Shown here in pieces: positions 12,449 through 36,917 of a stretch of DNA of 64,000 nt (positions are counted from its first letter, which is position 1; every line of letters starts with the position of its first letter). The notes beneath the pieces are model-generated. The model was not told where the DNA came from and made no database searches. It saw only the letters and a list, made by a program, of their open reading frames with translations. The stretch covers positions 15,113,338-15,177,337 of the forward strand of contig NC_092028.1 of NCBI RefSeq assembly GCF_042242105.1, written 5' to 3'. Source of the stretch: Pempheris klunzingeri. Taxonomy: Eukaryota; Chordata; Actinopteri; Acropomatiformes; Pempheridae. Position numbers and translations under genes: made by a program.

Positions 12449-13936
12449 TAATGTATGTTTAATGTGTTTTCATTGTTGTGAATGAAGGATGCAGAGGAGC
12501 TGGGGGTCATTTTCATCGGCACAGAGAACAACGGTTACTCTGTGAAGACGTGTGTCCCAAAGCATGCTCGGGGAAACAAGTGGAAGTGTGGTGTCATGGT
12601 GCAGACGCCCGAGCGGCAGTTTGTCTTCATGTGCGAACAGGAGAGGGAGCAGAGAGAGTGGCTGGATGCCATCAGACAGGTCCTGTCCAGGCCCATGGCA
12701 CCGCAGGACTATACCAGTAAGCAAGGCTAGAAAATACTGCAAACATGACAACCATATACTGTGCACTGATATGTAAGTGTATTTTTAAACCTGGGCCTAT
12801 TTTTACATTACAGAAAGCATCCCTACAGAGATAGACCTGTAAGATCCATTTAGCCAAAAACACCAGTTATATCGTACTATTCAAACCAACCAAACACCAT
12901 TTACTAAAACAGTAATTTTACATCACAAAACACAGAACCAAACACACAAACGAACCGATCGAGGCAGCAGTAGAGCAGCCAGCTCTACTGCTGCCTCGAT
13001 CGGTTCGTTTGTTTGTGTTACTATATATCGCACAAATACTGTACTGGATCCAATGTAACCTATAAAACACCAATGTCACAAAATAACACACAAACTAACT
13101 GAGACTAGCGGTCTACTGAAGTTATCCTTTAACAACACCACACACTGGACAATATTAAACAATCAGCTGGAGAGACACAAAGATTTTCCAGGAAACGAAC
13201 ATTAGATCTATAGATATTTGTTGCCCAACTTTGCTTTCAATAAAGCAGCCTTCCTTTTTACTGTAAATAAGAGAGAGGCAAACATAATAACATAATCCTA
13301 CCAACACACTTAAATTCTTGGTCTTCCTGTTACTGATGATTACTGCACCTTAGAGTCTGAAGAGCTGCATCCTGTGAAATCACAGTGACGCATTTTTCAC
13401 AGTTTAACACGGTAACAGTTTGGTCATACACCAACTGAGCTGCTGACCTGATGATACTCCTAAATAAAAAGAAAAGGGAACTGCAAAGTTATTAGAATTC
13501 ATCCTGAAGTGGACAGGAATGTGTGTGCCAACTTTAATGAGAACTGATGCAATGATTGCTCCGAGATTTAACTTAAAACCACAAACTTTTAACCTCATGG
13601 TGGCCGTAAAGGAGAAGTCAGGGATCACAAAATCATCTGAGGATGTGAGATATTTCATTGGATAAGTGTTAACTTCGAGCTGCTGGCAGTGTTAACAGTC
13701 AAGGGATCACTGAAATCGCCTAATAAAATTAAAAAAAAGCAACACTACTGAGTTATATGGGAGTTAAGTTAGTCAAGACATTAAACCTGTATTCACATAT
13801 GTGTTTGCACAAACCTGTGAGCACCACAGAGACGTTCATACTCATACTCACCCATTGCATCGTACATTAGTAAAACTGCACTCCAATGCTGTTGTTTCTT
13901 GTTTCAGTTGAAGCCAACATCAAGTATAAAAGATGA
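8270..13936 (+). CDS. adap2: ADAP2, Arf GTPase-activating protein with dual PH domains
   Basis: Eleven exons give 379 residues (human about 381): 8270-8357, 8678-8802, 8924-9015, 9284-9372, 9627-9739, 10747-10896, 11006-11089, 11290-11352, 11876-11953, 12488-12716, 13908-13936 (TGA). The start MANRERNN is the first ATG of the frame. The ArfGAP zinc finger has the family spacing CX2CX16CX2C (C23, C26, C43, C46) followed by the arginine finger in CSGIHR (R51). PH1 covers roughly residues 130-235 (GMLWKKG to WYNAIRAARY) and PH2 roughly 255-360 (GYMEKTGP to EWLDAIRQVL). The family binds PtdInsP3/PtdIns(4,5)P2 at the plasma membrane and stimulates GTP hydrolysis on Arf6. The last exon encodes only nine residues after a split codon. 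All catalytic residues are intact. Confidence 0.95.
10130..10533. mobile_element. hAT-like MITE in an adap2 intron (tentative)
   Basis: The 404-bp segment begins CAGGGTTTGTA and ends AACCCTG, giving short terminal inverted repeats of the CAGGG type used by hAT elements. Subterminal CTTGAAA words recur near both ends, as in common teleost MITEs. The 8 bases either side (10122-10129 and 10534-10541) are not identical, so no clean target duplication supports the ends. No transposase frame is present. Confidence 0.45.
12102..12164. repeat. (CT)n microsatellite
   Basis: About 63 bases of uninterrupted CT dinucleotide in the adap2 intron before exon 12488-12716, directly upstream of a dispersed repeat. 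Confidence 0.95.
12165..12450 (+). mobile_element. Teleost non-LTR-type repeat with GATT tail
   Basis: The segment has the wording GTTCGAGGTTTCTTCCCGTT, AAGCGTCTTGAGATAACGCT and TTGGCGCTATATAAATAAAG, which recurs throughout fish genomes. It ends in a simple GATT tail at 12427-12450. Tail type and 3' anchoring fit a truncated non-LTR retroelement (LINE or its SINE partner). Family name not assigned; recognition is from memory. Confidence 0.6.
12947..13011. repeat. Perfect 30-bp inverted repeat with 5-nt loop
   Basis: Bases 12947-12976 are exactly the reverse complement of 12982-13011, with the loop AGCCA between. The stem includes CGAACCGATCGAGGCAGCAG. Imperfect pairing extends a few bases outwards (ACACA against TGTGT). 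It lies in the last adap2 intron, away from splice sites. Confidence 0.95.
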
Positions 13937-15596
13937 ACAGCAGAGTGTGTCAGCAGGATGATGGGGAGAGTGCTTCAGTGAGACTGACTGACAGACCTGC
14001 CTTCACCACACTGTATCAGTACCGATTCTTCGCCGTGGTGCTCCCAGCACTGACTCTCATCTTGGTGTTGTAGTAAAGCATCTTGAATGATGACTCTGTG
14101 CCACCGTGTGGATCAAACACTTCCATCCACTCCCTTTAACTGACACTGGATCTGGTGCTCAACCTTGGACTTCAGAAAACACTGTATGATTATGTAAAAA
14201 TACACTTCTTCAACTAAACCTACACCCGTGACCAGATCAACACTGTTAGATTGTAATAGCAGATTACAATCACTGCATATCATCATGCTAGATTTATGAT
14301 GTTATTTTGAATATTATTAATTTCCTGATCAATAAGTATATAATTTTACATTTGGTGGTGAATGTGCTTCATGACATTATGCTCCTGCAATAAATTACTT
14401 TTTAGGCAAAAATGTGGTTCACAGTTATTAATAGTTTTGCATGTGAAGTACATAAGACTTTCACTGAATGCCTTTTTACAGTTGTGACAACATTGTTTTC
14501 AGTGCACACATGCAACATTTTGTTGAATTTAACTGCAAAAGGAACTTAATAAATCATGATTGTATGACTGTAATATGGCCTTTAACTTTAGTGCAACTAT
14601 GATAGATATATTTCTGTTATTATTAACATAGATATTAGCTGCTCAGCCACTACGTAAGATTGCGAATAAAGCTGTTGATAGTACATTTTAAATATATCAT
14701 TTTTGGGGATATGTAGTATTTTGTTTTCTCTTTTTGATGTAAATCTGTCTTTGATCTGTGTGTTTGTAAGAGGTACAGTAACCAGCCCTGTTAAGGACAT
14801 GCTAATTTTGCCCCTGAATTGATTTAACCATGTTCTTTTAGAATTAATTAGAAAATATATATAGTCATAAATACAACACAAAAAAGACAGCATACAGAAA
14901 AAACTATTCAAGTCAGACTTAGTTCAATAAAGAGTATACAAAGAGAAAATATACAGAAATAAAATCAATCAGGCAAACTATAAATATGCAACACAAAACA
15001 GCTGTTATCCATAGATTAAAACATAACACATGATAAGCATCCCAAAAGTTAATTGAATACATTATTATTTTTCTAAATAGTAATATATAACAATCATATT
15101 CAGCATCTTTTTTAAAGTGAAATGTTTTTGTTGATGTGCTGAGGAGGAGCCGTGAAATAAACCCAGTTCCTCTCTTTGGCTCTAGAGAGCAGCATCACGC
15201 GTTTGTAAAAAGCTGAAATGAAGTTTGTCCCGCTCGGCTTGCCGTACTTGCCGGGTACTTGAGGTCGGGCATGCCGATGAAACATCCTCTGCGAAATGCT
15301 ATACAGCCGTCGAAAAGACTGTGATTAACACGAAATACCAGAATAATGTGCAACACACTACTTCTTAAATTACACTCCTGCTGAGCCGATGAGTCTGAGG
15401 GTGAGAAGAAGCGCGTAGAAAACACGGAAGAGCACCGAAAACCTGTCCGTCCGTTTTGTCCTACAAAAGGCGCCCAGAGTTTGACAGCGGCAGGACTTCA
15501 CTGCGCAGGCCTGGCGTTAGGTAAACTGCTGGAGGAGAGGACTACATGAACCAAGAACCAAGACGGTCCTTTCTGTCGAGGGAAGCCAGCTAAAAC
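13937..15596 (+). other. adap2 3' UTR and rhot1 upstream region
   Basis: AATAAA signals at about 14389 and 14548 suggest that adap2 transcripts end near 14410 or 14570. The next 500 bases are AT-rich with no gene seen. From about 15120 composition rises in GC towards the rhot1 start at 15597, as expected for a promoter and 5' UTR. A 57-codon minus-strand ORF in this part is listed separately. Confidence 0.55.
15112..15285 (-). CDS. Candidate 57-residue small ORF divergent from rhot1
   Basis: On the minus strand an ATG at 15285-15283 opens 57 codons ending in TAA at 15114-15112. The peptide is basic and aromatic (for example PGKYGKPSGTNF and SRAKERNWVYF) with no signal peptide or obvious membrane segment. 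It lies about 310 bases upstream of the rhot1 start, where a divergent transcript from the same promoter would begin. I do not recognise a family. A chance ORF in GC-richer promoter DNA is quite possible, so this is only a candidate. Confidence 0.2.
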   Translation of the reverse strand: MFHRHARPQVPGKYGKPSGTNFISAFYKRVMLLSRAKERNWVYFTAPPQHINKNISL

Positions 15597-30255
<14,659 letters not shown>

Positions 30256-31614
30256 TCAGACAGCATGAGACCACTCCTTAACCCCCCCGCCCCCCTCTCT
30301 CTCTCTTGACTCTTCCCCTTCCCTCTTTCCGGAAAGACTCAAAAAGACTGGCTGACCCCAACTCCACCTCATCCCCTTTCCCACAATGCAACACGGGCAA
30401 GAAACAAATGAGAAAAAAAAATCCTAGGTACATTTTATATCCATTTAAAGAAGAGTGTGGTTTAGTTTTTTGTTTATGTTGCGGGGGAAAAGGGCAGGTT
30501 ACTCTTGAAGCATCATGTGTCCATTGGCCGATTTTGTGAATGCTGACATTCGGTGATCTGTTGGTCTAGTCTAATTCAGGTCAGACCCTGCTAGTCGCTG
30601 GATGTTTTCAGCTGATCCAGTCCCCTTTTTTTCTCAGGTCAGTATTATTAGTTAGATGGTTGGAGACCGGAGAGAGGCAGCCATTTACCGAAACACCACA
30701 AAGGGACTTGAATCTGTTCATAGTTGTGTATATGCAGCATATTATGTATGTATTCCTCAAGAATTTTAGGATCGGACCCATAGACGGCGTCACAAGCCAA
30801 GAAGCAGCACCCACAGGAAAGATGTTAATGCTACATCTAACACTAGAAATGTCTTGGATGTCATGCACTTGTTTATTTTGTGTGTTAATTTATTAACCTG
30901 TTTCTTGGTTTTCTTGTCTGTTTTGAGTGCACTGCATGAAACAGATGGAGGGATTTACATTTTCCATGTATTTTTGTATTTAGTATTATCAAAGATGTCC
31001 TCATGGTGTATCATGATTTTCTGTTTTTAATTTTCTGGTTTTCAGATAGAGCTTTGTCCCTCATTATATTTTTATGAAGTTAGAAGCACCATAGAGCAAG
31101 AGATTATGCTATTAACAACAGCCATTCAGCGCACCTATCCCACCTTAAAACTACGCAAGTGTTTCTTCTCATTCTTCTCTTTTTTTTTTTTTTTTTCCAG
31201 CATTTACAATAAAGAATTGTATGATCTGACACAACTGTGTATGCGTGTCATTGGGTGAAATGACGGCTAATTTGACAGCTACAAGACAACTAAAATGGTT
31301 TTAAATATCTGTAATAAATGACATTTACACCCACTGATGTCACCGTGTTTGTGTGTTCTTTAGAAGAGCAGTGGTAGTTTTACTTTTCGCACTAATACTA
31401 GCATTAATTATAGGTATTTGGCTCATTTCAAAAGTAGATGTGTGAAATGAAGGTGAGATCAACTGTTTTTGAACAACTGGCTTGTTTGTGAGGGCGAATG
31501 GAGAAGTGAGTACATAATGCAGCAGTGAACGATACTGCTCTGTGGAGGAAGTCAAACCACACACAGGTACTTAGACTTTAAACAACTAGTAGCCACAGAG
31601 CAACGTTACCGTTG
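30256..31614 (+). other. rhot1 3' UTR and short intergenic region
   Basis: The 3' UTR runs to an AATAAA at 31208-31213, giving an expected end near 31230 and a UTR of about 1 kb. It carries a T run at 31179-31196. The remaining 380 bases lead to the PH-domain adaptor gene and must contain its promoter; no motif is distinctive enough to name. Confidence 0.65.
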
Positions 31615-33997
31615 ATGGTTAACATGTCTATAGATGGGACCAAGTTATTGTTTGAGGGTTTCTTGCAGAAAAGAAAAGACACTATGGTAAGTTACAAACT
31701 ATCTTGGTATTTAATGGGAGTATAACTTAATATAAAAAGTGACTATATTGTTTTCTGTCCATAGAAAATAAGGTGGGTGACGTATTGGTTCAGGCTTCAA
31801 AATACTACCTTGTTCTTCTATACAAAGAAGAACGGCAGCGCTGTAAGTAGATACTTTGGTGTGAAATTCTTAAAACTCCACACTTCCACTCACCAGTCAC
31901 TTTTCCTGTTGACCTGTTCAGTGTCACATATCTCTGAAACCAAAAATAATGAATTGAAGGGTTGTTACAGCACAAATAGAAATGGATTTTTTTTATTTTA
32001 AGGATCTTAATGATTCAAACGTTTTCATGCTGACTTTGCTCTCTTCACAGTCACACTTGAGAGGCTATTATTACATCTACGCAGTAAGTCTCCCCCACCA
32101 TTCATCACAGCTCATATATGAGAAAGTACTGAGGAACCTTTACTCAATTACTGCTTTGAATTACACGTTTGAGGTATTTGTACTTGAGTAATTCAATTTC
32201 ATGCTTTTTTACTCTTCAGTGGCAAATTGTACTTTTTACTCCATAACGATTATTTGGCAGCTTTGGTTACGAGTTACTTCACAGATTCAGATAGTTGATA
32301 TACAATACAATCAACAAATGCACTATGCGTATTATTTTAGGTTGGGCTCGACGGCACTATATGAAGTAATTAGAACTGGCTCCACTTTTACCAGCTGCAA
32401 GATTAAAGTAATGCTCAGACATGCATGCATGCACCAATCATTATAATTCAACAATAAACAGCATTTTTAGTTATTAACTTTAGGTACTTGTGCCTACATT
32501 TACAGTACTGATGTAATGCAAATTTGAACATGTGAATTGTATTAGTATCTGGTTTTGCTACGTTTACTTGAGTGAAAGATTTGAGATCTGGAACATCTAT
32601 TTCCACCTCTACACACTCTGGGTGAAGGTTTGGCCTGTCTAATATTTAAAGATCACTCAGTCCGGCCTCCTCTGGCTAAAATTAGAGCCTATGACCTCAA
32701 TAACACCAAATGCCTCGCTGTCCTCATTACCTTTTACAAATCCTACGTCTTCCATTAGACCAATAAGTCATAGTTTTGTCGTCAGAAATTCACTGAAGAT
32801 TTAAACATATCTCCCACATTGCTGGACAACACATTTGTTACATGGTATGTTAAAGGCACTGAAGTGCATAAAGAACTTCTATATAGACAACATGTTAGCA
32901 TCTTTTGGTCAGTTAAACTTAAAATACAATCTACTTTTGTGAGCATTTTGAGTCTGCTCATAAGCCGAGAAGCTTGTCACCAAATTTGTGAATTTCTTCC
33001 CCAAAGATCTGCCAACTCTACGAAGAATGCTCGGGAAAGGGAACTCACTGCTGTGTTACTTAATGAAATATCGAGGACTACACTTTCCCTTATCCACAGT
33101 TGTTCAGTAAACAGCAGACATTGGCTAATTCAGTTCAAAGTGATTCACTCTTTTTTTATAATTCTATCCCTCAATGTCTCCCACCTGTGATAAATGTAAA
33201 TGAAATAATGGTACACTGTATATGCATCATGCTTCATGCTTCACAAACTGGTTGTATGAACTTGTTTTGCTTATTCACATGGAGAATTGTGATTTAAAAT
33301 GTCAACATAAATGGGAAGAATTTGAGGTCCCTTTTTGCAATATCTCTAGAATAGAATAGAATAGAATAGAATAGCCTTTATTGTTATTGCGGTACAATGA
33401 AATTAGGGGCGCTGCTCCACTTTGGTGCAAGAAAATTTTACAAAAATAAAATAAGAATAGAATAACAATAAAAATATAATAAAAGGAATTTAACAATATA
33501 CACAGTATATATAAATATATATGTACAAAAATTCTACATGTCTGTACAAAACGGCTTTGCGTGATGTCTGCATGATCTCTGCTCAGTTTGACTGTGTTGG
33601 TATTGATATATTGCTTTGTTTTTTTCTTATTTGTTCTGCTCTTGTATTGTCATTCTTGATGGGTTGCATTTCACAATGATCAATGAAAATATGTCAAAAA
33701 AAAGGTCTTCCTCTGCCACTGTCGCTTTGTGTCTGGTTAGGACATATTTAGACTGATTTACCCGTCTATATCTATCCGTGCCTCTGGCCAGGTGCAGTCA
33801 GTGCGAGAGGTCCAGAGAGGTGACAGCAATCGCTTTATGTTTGAGATCACCATGACAAATGGAAAGAGAAAAATGTTGGTGAGTCTCCACTGTGGTCTGA
33901 ATTTTTTTTTTCATGTAAGCTTGTCAATCTGCAGGCTGTGAGTGTGGCAAGTGTGGTTTCAGGGAAACTGAAAACTGTGCTTTTAAACCACTCTGTG

Positions 33998-34091
<94 letters not shown>

Positions 34092-35332
34092 TGTGTGTTT
34101 AGGCAGCAGAGACAGCAGCTCTCAGAAAGGACTGGGTAGGCCACCTATGGCAAGCCATGCATCTTTCTACCTCTGGGGTCTCGGATTCCACTAACACACA
34201 GTAAGTAAGAAGAGGACTTTCCCTTCTTAACAGATCTGAACTTCAGCTAAAATAATCCTCGTTCGATCAACTGGACTTCAAATCTTAACATGCATTTGTG
34301 TGATCTTGTTTGTTTGAGAAGAAATCCAAGAGAACAGCTGCACATAGTCTCCTTCACGCCGAGCATTTCTTCTCTCCTCAGCCTCGGGGTGTATGATCAG
34401 CGGGAGAGATTAAACAGCAGCATGCCCATCTGCTCACACAGCGACAGTGTGAGGGAGTTGCTGCCTGCTCGGCCCCTCTCTGCCCCTGCCCCAACGGGCC
34501 ACATCCACCATGACACCAAAAGCGCCGCCTCCCACGTCTGCCTATCTGAGGAGCTGAGCAGTGAGGAGGCCGGGTACCAAAACACACTGCCAGCCTCCAA
34601 CGACCAGCATCATAACGGTAAACTTAAGGCTGCTCTGCTTATCTGCATTAATTTGAAGCGAGTTGTACTTTAAGCTACATGATGCTGACTGCTCTGCTTT
34701 CAGGTGTCATCAGTCCTCAGTGGTCCAGTGGGATGGGTAATGCAGAGGCAAGACAAGAGGGAGACTATGATGTTTTACCACTGAGAAAAAGTATGATCTT
34801 AAAATTCCTTCACATTTACAATATAACATAACATTCAGTATGGTGATGGTTAAATGTCCAAACTGGCTCTATCATTATTCCTCTTTAGAGATATGTGACG
34901 TCAGCGCTTCAACAGCGATGGATGAGGGGGTGTATGACTTTCCTCTCTCTTACAGGAGGGCTGATGAACATCCGAGTGAGCTTACATAATTTTGTTTTTC
35001 CAGCAGCTTTCTTTTAAATACTTTGTCATACCACAACAATTAACACATTTTGTTGTTTGTGTGTTTTAAAAAAAATAAATCCATTTCAGACCACACAGAG
35101 AGCATCTATGATGTACCAAGCTCTCTTTTGAGGATGGTGTCTGATCATACTTCAGGTAAATCCAGCTTTACTGTCACTGGACGGTTAACACATCTTTGCA
35201 AAATTATTTGCATAGTGTGAGCCACATGTGCAACAGCTGCACATATTTTCTTACTTGTATGATCAAGGTTTCAGTGGTTTGTTTCTGGTTGCAGAGGAGC
35301 AGCGGGAGGACGAAATCTACATGAGGCTATGA
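31615..35332 (+). CDS. PH-domain adaptor with a tyrosine-motif tail, unnamed
   Basis: Ten exons give 293 residues: 31615-31686, 31765-31842, 32051-32083, 33792-33878, 34103-34200, 34382-34617, 34704-34790, 34889-34975, 35090-35155, 35295-35332 (TGA). The first ATG (31615) was chosen; a second in frame is at 31624. Residues about 10-115 form a pleckstrin-homology domain (LLFEGFLQKR, TLFFYTKKNG, then the helix WVGHLWQAM). The start resembles the PH domain of STAP-type adaptors (YFEGFL...TTLFFYT), but no SH2 domain follows. The tail is low in structure and carries repeated phosphotyrosine-type motifs: YDVL, YDFP, YDVP and a terminal IYMRL. YxxP motifs usually bind Crk or Nck SH2 domains. The likely role, by inference, is a membrane-recruited scaffold in immune or growth-factor signalling. 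Human 17q11.2 has RHBDL3 at this place, not such a gene. All splice phases fit. Confidence 0.8.
32110..32620. repeat. Dispersed non-coding element in PH-adaptor intron 3
   Basis: The stretch contains TATTTGTACTTGAGTAATTC, TACTTTTTACTCCATAACG and ends with TCTATTTCCACCTCTACACA. The end is the inverse of the GTGGAAAGTA-type beginning of the fragment at 362. This fits a non-autonomous DNA element common in fish; precise ends are not visible. Confidence 0.4.
33346..33530. repeat. AGAAT-repeat-flanked fragment of a fish retroelement
   Basis: An (ATAGA)n run at about 33348-33374 joins GCCTTTATTGTTATTGCGG and GTACAATGAAATTAGGGGCG, wording found widely at fish LINE/SINE 3' ends on the opposite strand. 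A-rich sequence follows. It lies in the third intron of the PH-adaptor gene. Confidence 0.5.
34000..34088. repeat. (TG)n microsatellite next to a 3' splice site
   Basis: About 89 bases of TG dinucleotide end with GTTTGTGTGTGTTTAG, so the run stops only about 14 bases before the acceptor of exon 34103-34200 in the PH-adaptor gene. Confidence 0.95.
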
Positions 35333-36917
35333 GGCCCAAACTGGGGGGCAGCAGCAGCCTCCCTGACTCACCAGACAGAGGACTGCCGCTGCCTAATGTC
35401 TGTAGCTTTGTGTTTAATTCTCCTACAGGTCTGAGCAACACGCAACAGATACAACAAGTGTAATTAATGTTATAATGTCACACGGGTTAAACGTCTGTAT
35501 GCTAGACAACATGAACAACCACAACAAGCAGGTTCAATTGTGGTATTTATTTCAGCCCCTTCTAGAGAACCACATAGAAATTAACATTTCTAACAATAGA
35601 GAGCACACTGTACAGAAATGTCTACACACCACTTACACTATGATTCACATGTCACCTGCTTCACAGTTTGAAAATATACACCACCAACATTGATATTGCT
35701 GTATTACACACTTTGGACTGGTTTGAATGGGAATGCTTTGAACTTGGTTCTAAAAACCTTTATGGGTTCAGTGGAATATAAAAACTTGTCCTGTAGCAGG
35801 TACACAGTGAGAGGAAAATAAAACTTAGGCATGCTTTACATTTACTGTGAGCACTTTTATGTATATCATCTAAATTTTATTATACATTTTAATTTCAGAC
35901 TTTTTTAGAATATTTTTTCTATTTTGTTTTTTCTCATGAAGTCTTTAGCTGGTGATGGCTGTGGAGATTATTGTAAACAGAAAAGGGTATCCTTAAAATA
36001 CACTATATCTACAACACTGCATTCCCAGAGAAGGATTAAACTGACATCTAACATCACTTGATAGCCATACACACATACGGTAGCAGTATTCATTAGACAA
36101 AAATAATATAGTAGTGCAGGTATTGCGTTGAGATGTAAGCAAAAACAAGGCCAATGTAACAAGCAATGCATAAAAGTGATTTGTGCATTCTCAATATGTT
36201 TCTTTTCATAAAAAAAAGAAAAGAAAGAAACAGTACAATCAAGTATAATACAAAACAATAAAAACATAATATTTGGACATCACCTAAGCAAGAGATAATT
36301 CCACTCCAATGAGTAGAAGCTTTAGTTTGGATCAATTCTGTGTCGTGATCATTGTCAGTTAGCAAAACACTAGTAATAATATTTGGTTCATAGTATTGTT
36401 ACACACATCCACAGGACACAAACATTTACAAAATTAAAAATTTGAGAAAGTGCCACTTGACTACTAGATCTAAACTGATCTGCACACAGATTCTTTTTAT
36501 TTGACGCCACCCTCAGAGAGGTTTTTTTCTTAAGCTAACCTTAATGGTTAAGTGAAGTGATGTTACAGACTCAAACTGTTATTAGCCCTAAAAAAAAAAA
36601 AAGACACATTTGTTGAGGGAAGCTGAGTGTAAGTTAGTGTTTTACAGTACATATTCCTGATCTGACCACAACTCTTCTAGCTGACAAGCAGCAGTAGTGC
36701 CAGCAGAGGAATGTTTTATAACTTATATTTATACTCTGGCCAATTCAAAAATTCCCCACTGCCAAATTTTTATTTGGCAAAACGATGTTTAACATAGGAT
36801 GTAGTGCTACGTTTAGAATGGTACTAAGTTATCTGTTTTGTGGTTGACCTGAAAGTCTTACCAGCAACAGATAAGGTATCCAGGCCGAATGACTTGGTGT
36901 TCGGTGTTTTAATGGAG
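35333..36917. other. Convergent 3' ends of the PH-adaptor and c17orf75
   Basis: The plus-strand gene has an AATAAA near 35816. On the minus strand AATAAA-type signals occur near 36766 and 36497, either of which could end c17orf75. No other coding sequence was recognised between the two stop codons. The region is AT-rich with an A run at 36590-36602. Confidence 0.55.

Noticed and set aside
15195-15425. 76-codon minus-strand ORF overlapping the 57-codon candidate in another frame
   Set aside because: It has less protein-like composition and no family match; at most one frame here can be coding, and the shorter one looks better.
34003-34194. ORF of alternating Cys and Val
   Set aside because: It is a translation of the TG microsatellite, not a protein.
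34290-34673. 127-codon plus-strand ORF
   Set aside because: The part 34382-34617 is a true exon of the PH adaptor; the rest is flanking intron, so the ORF is not a separate gene.
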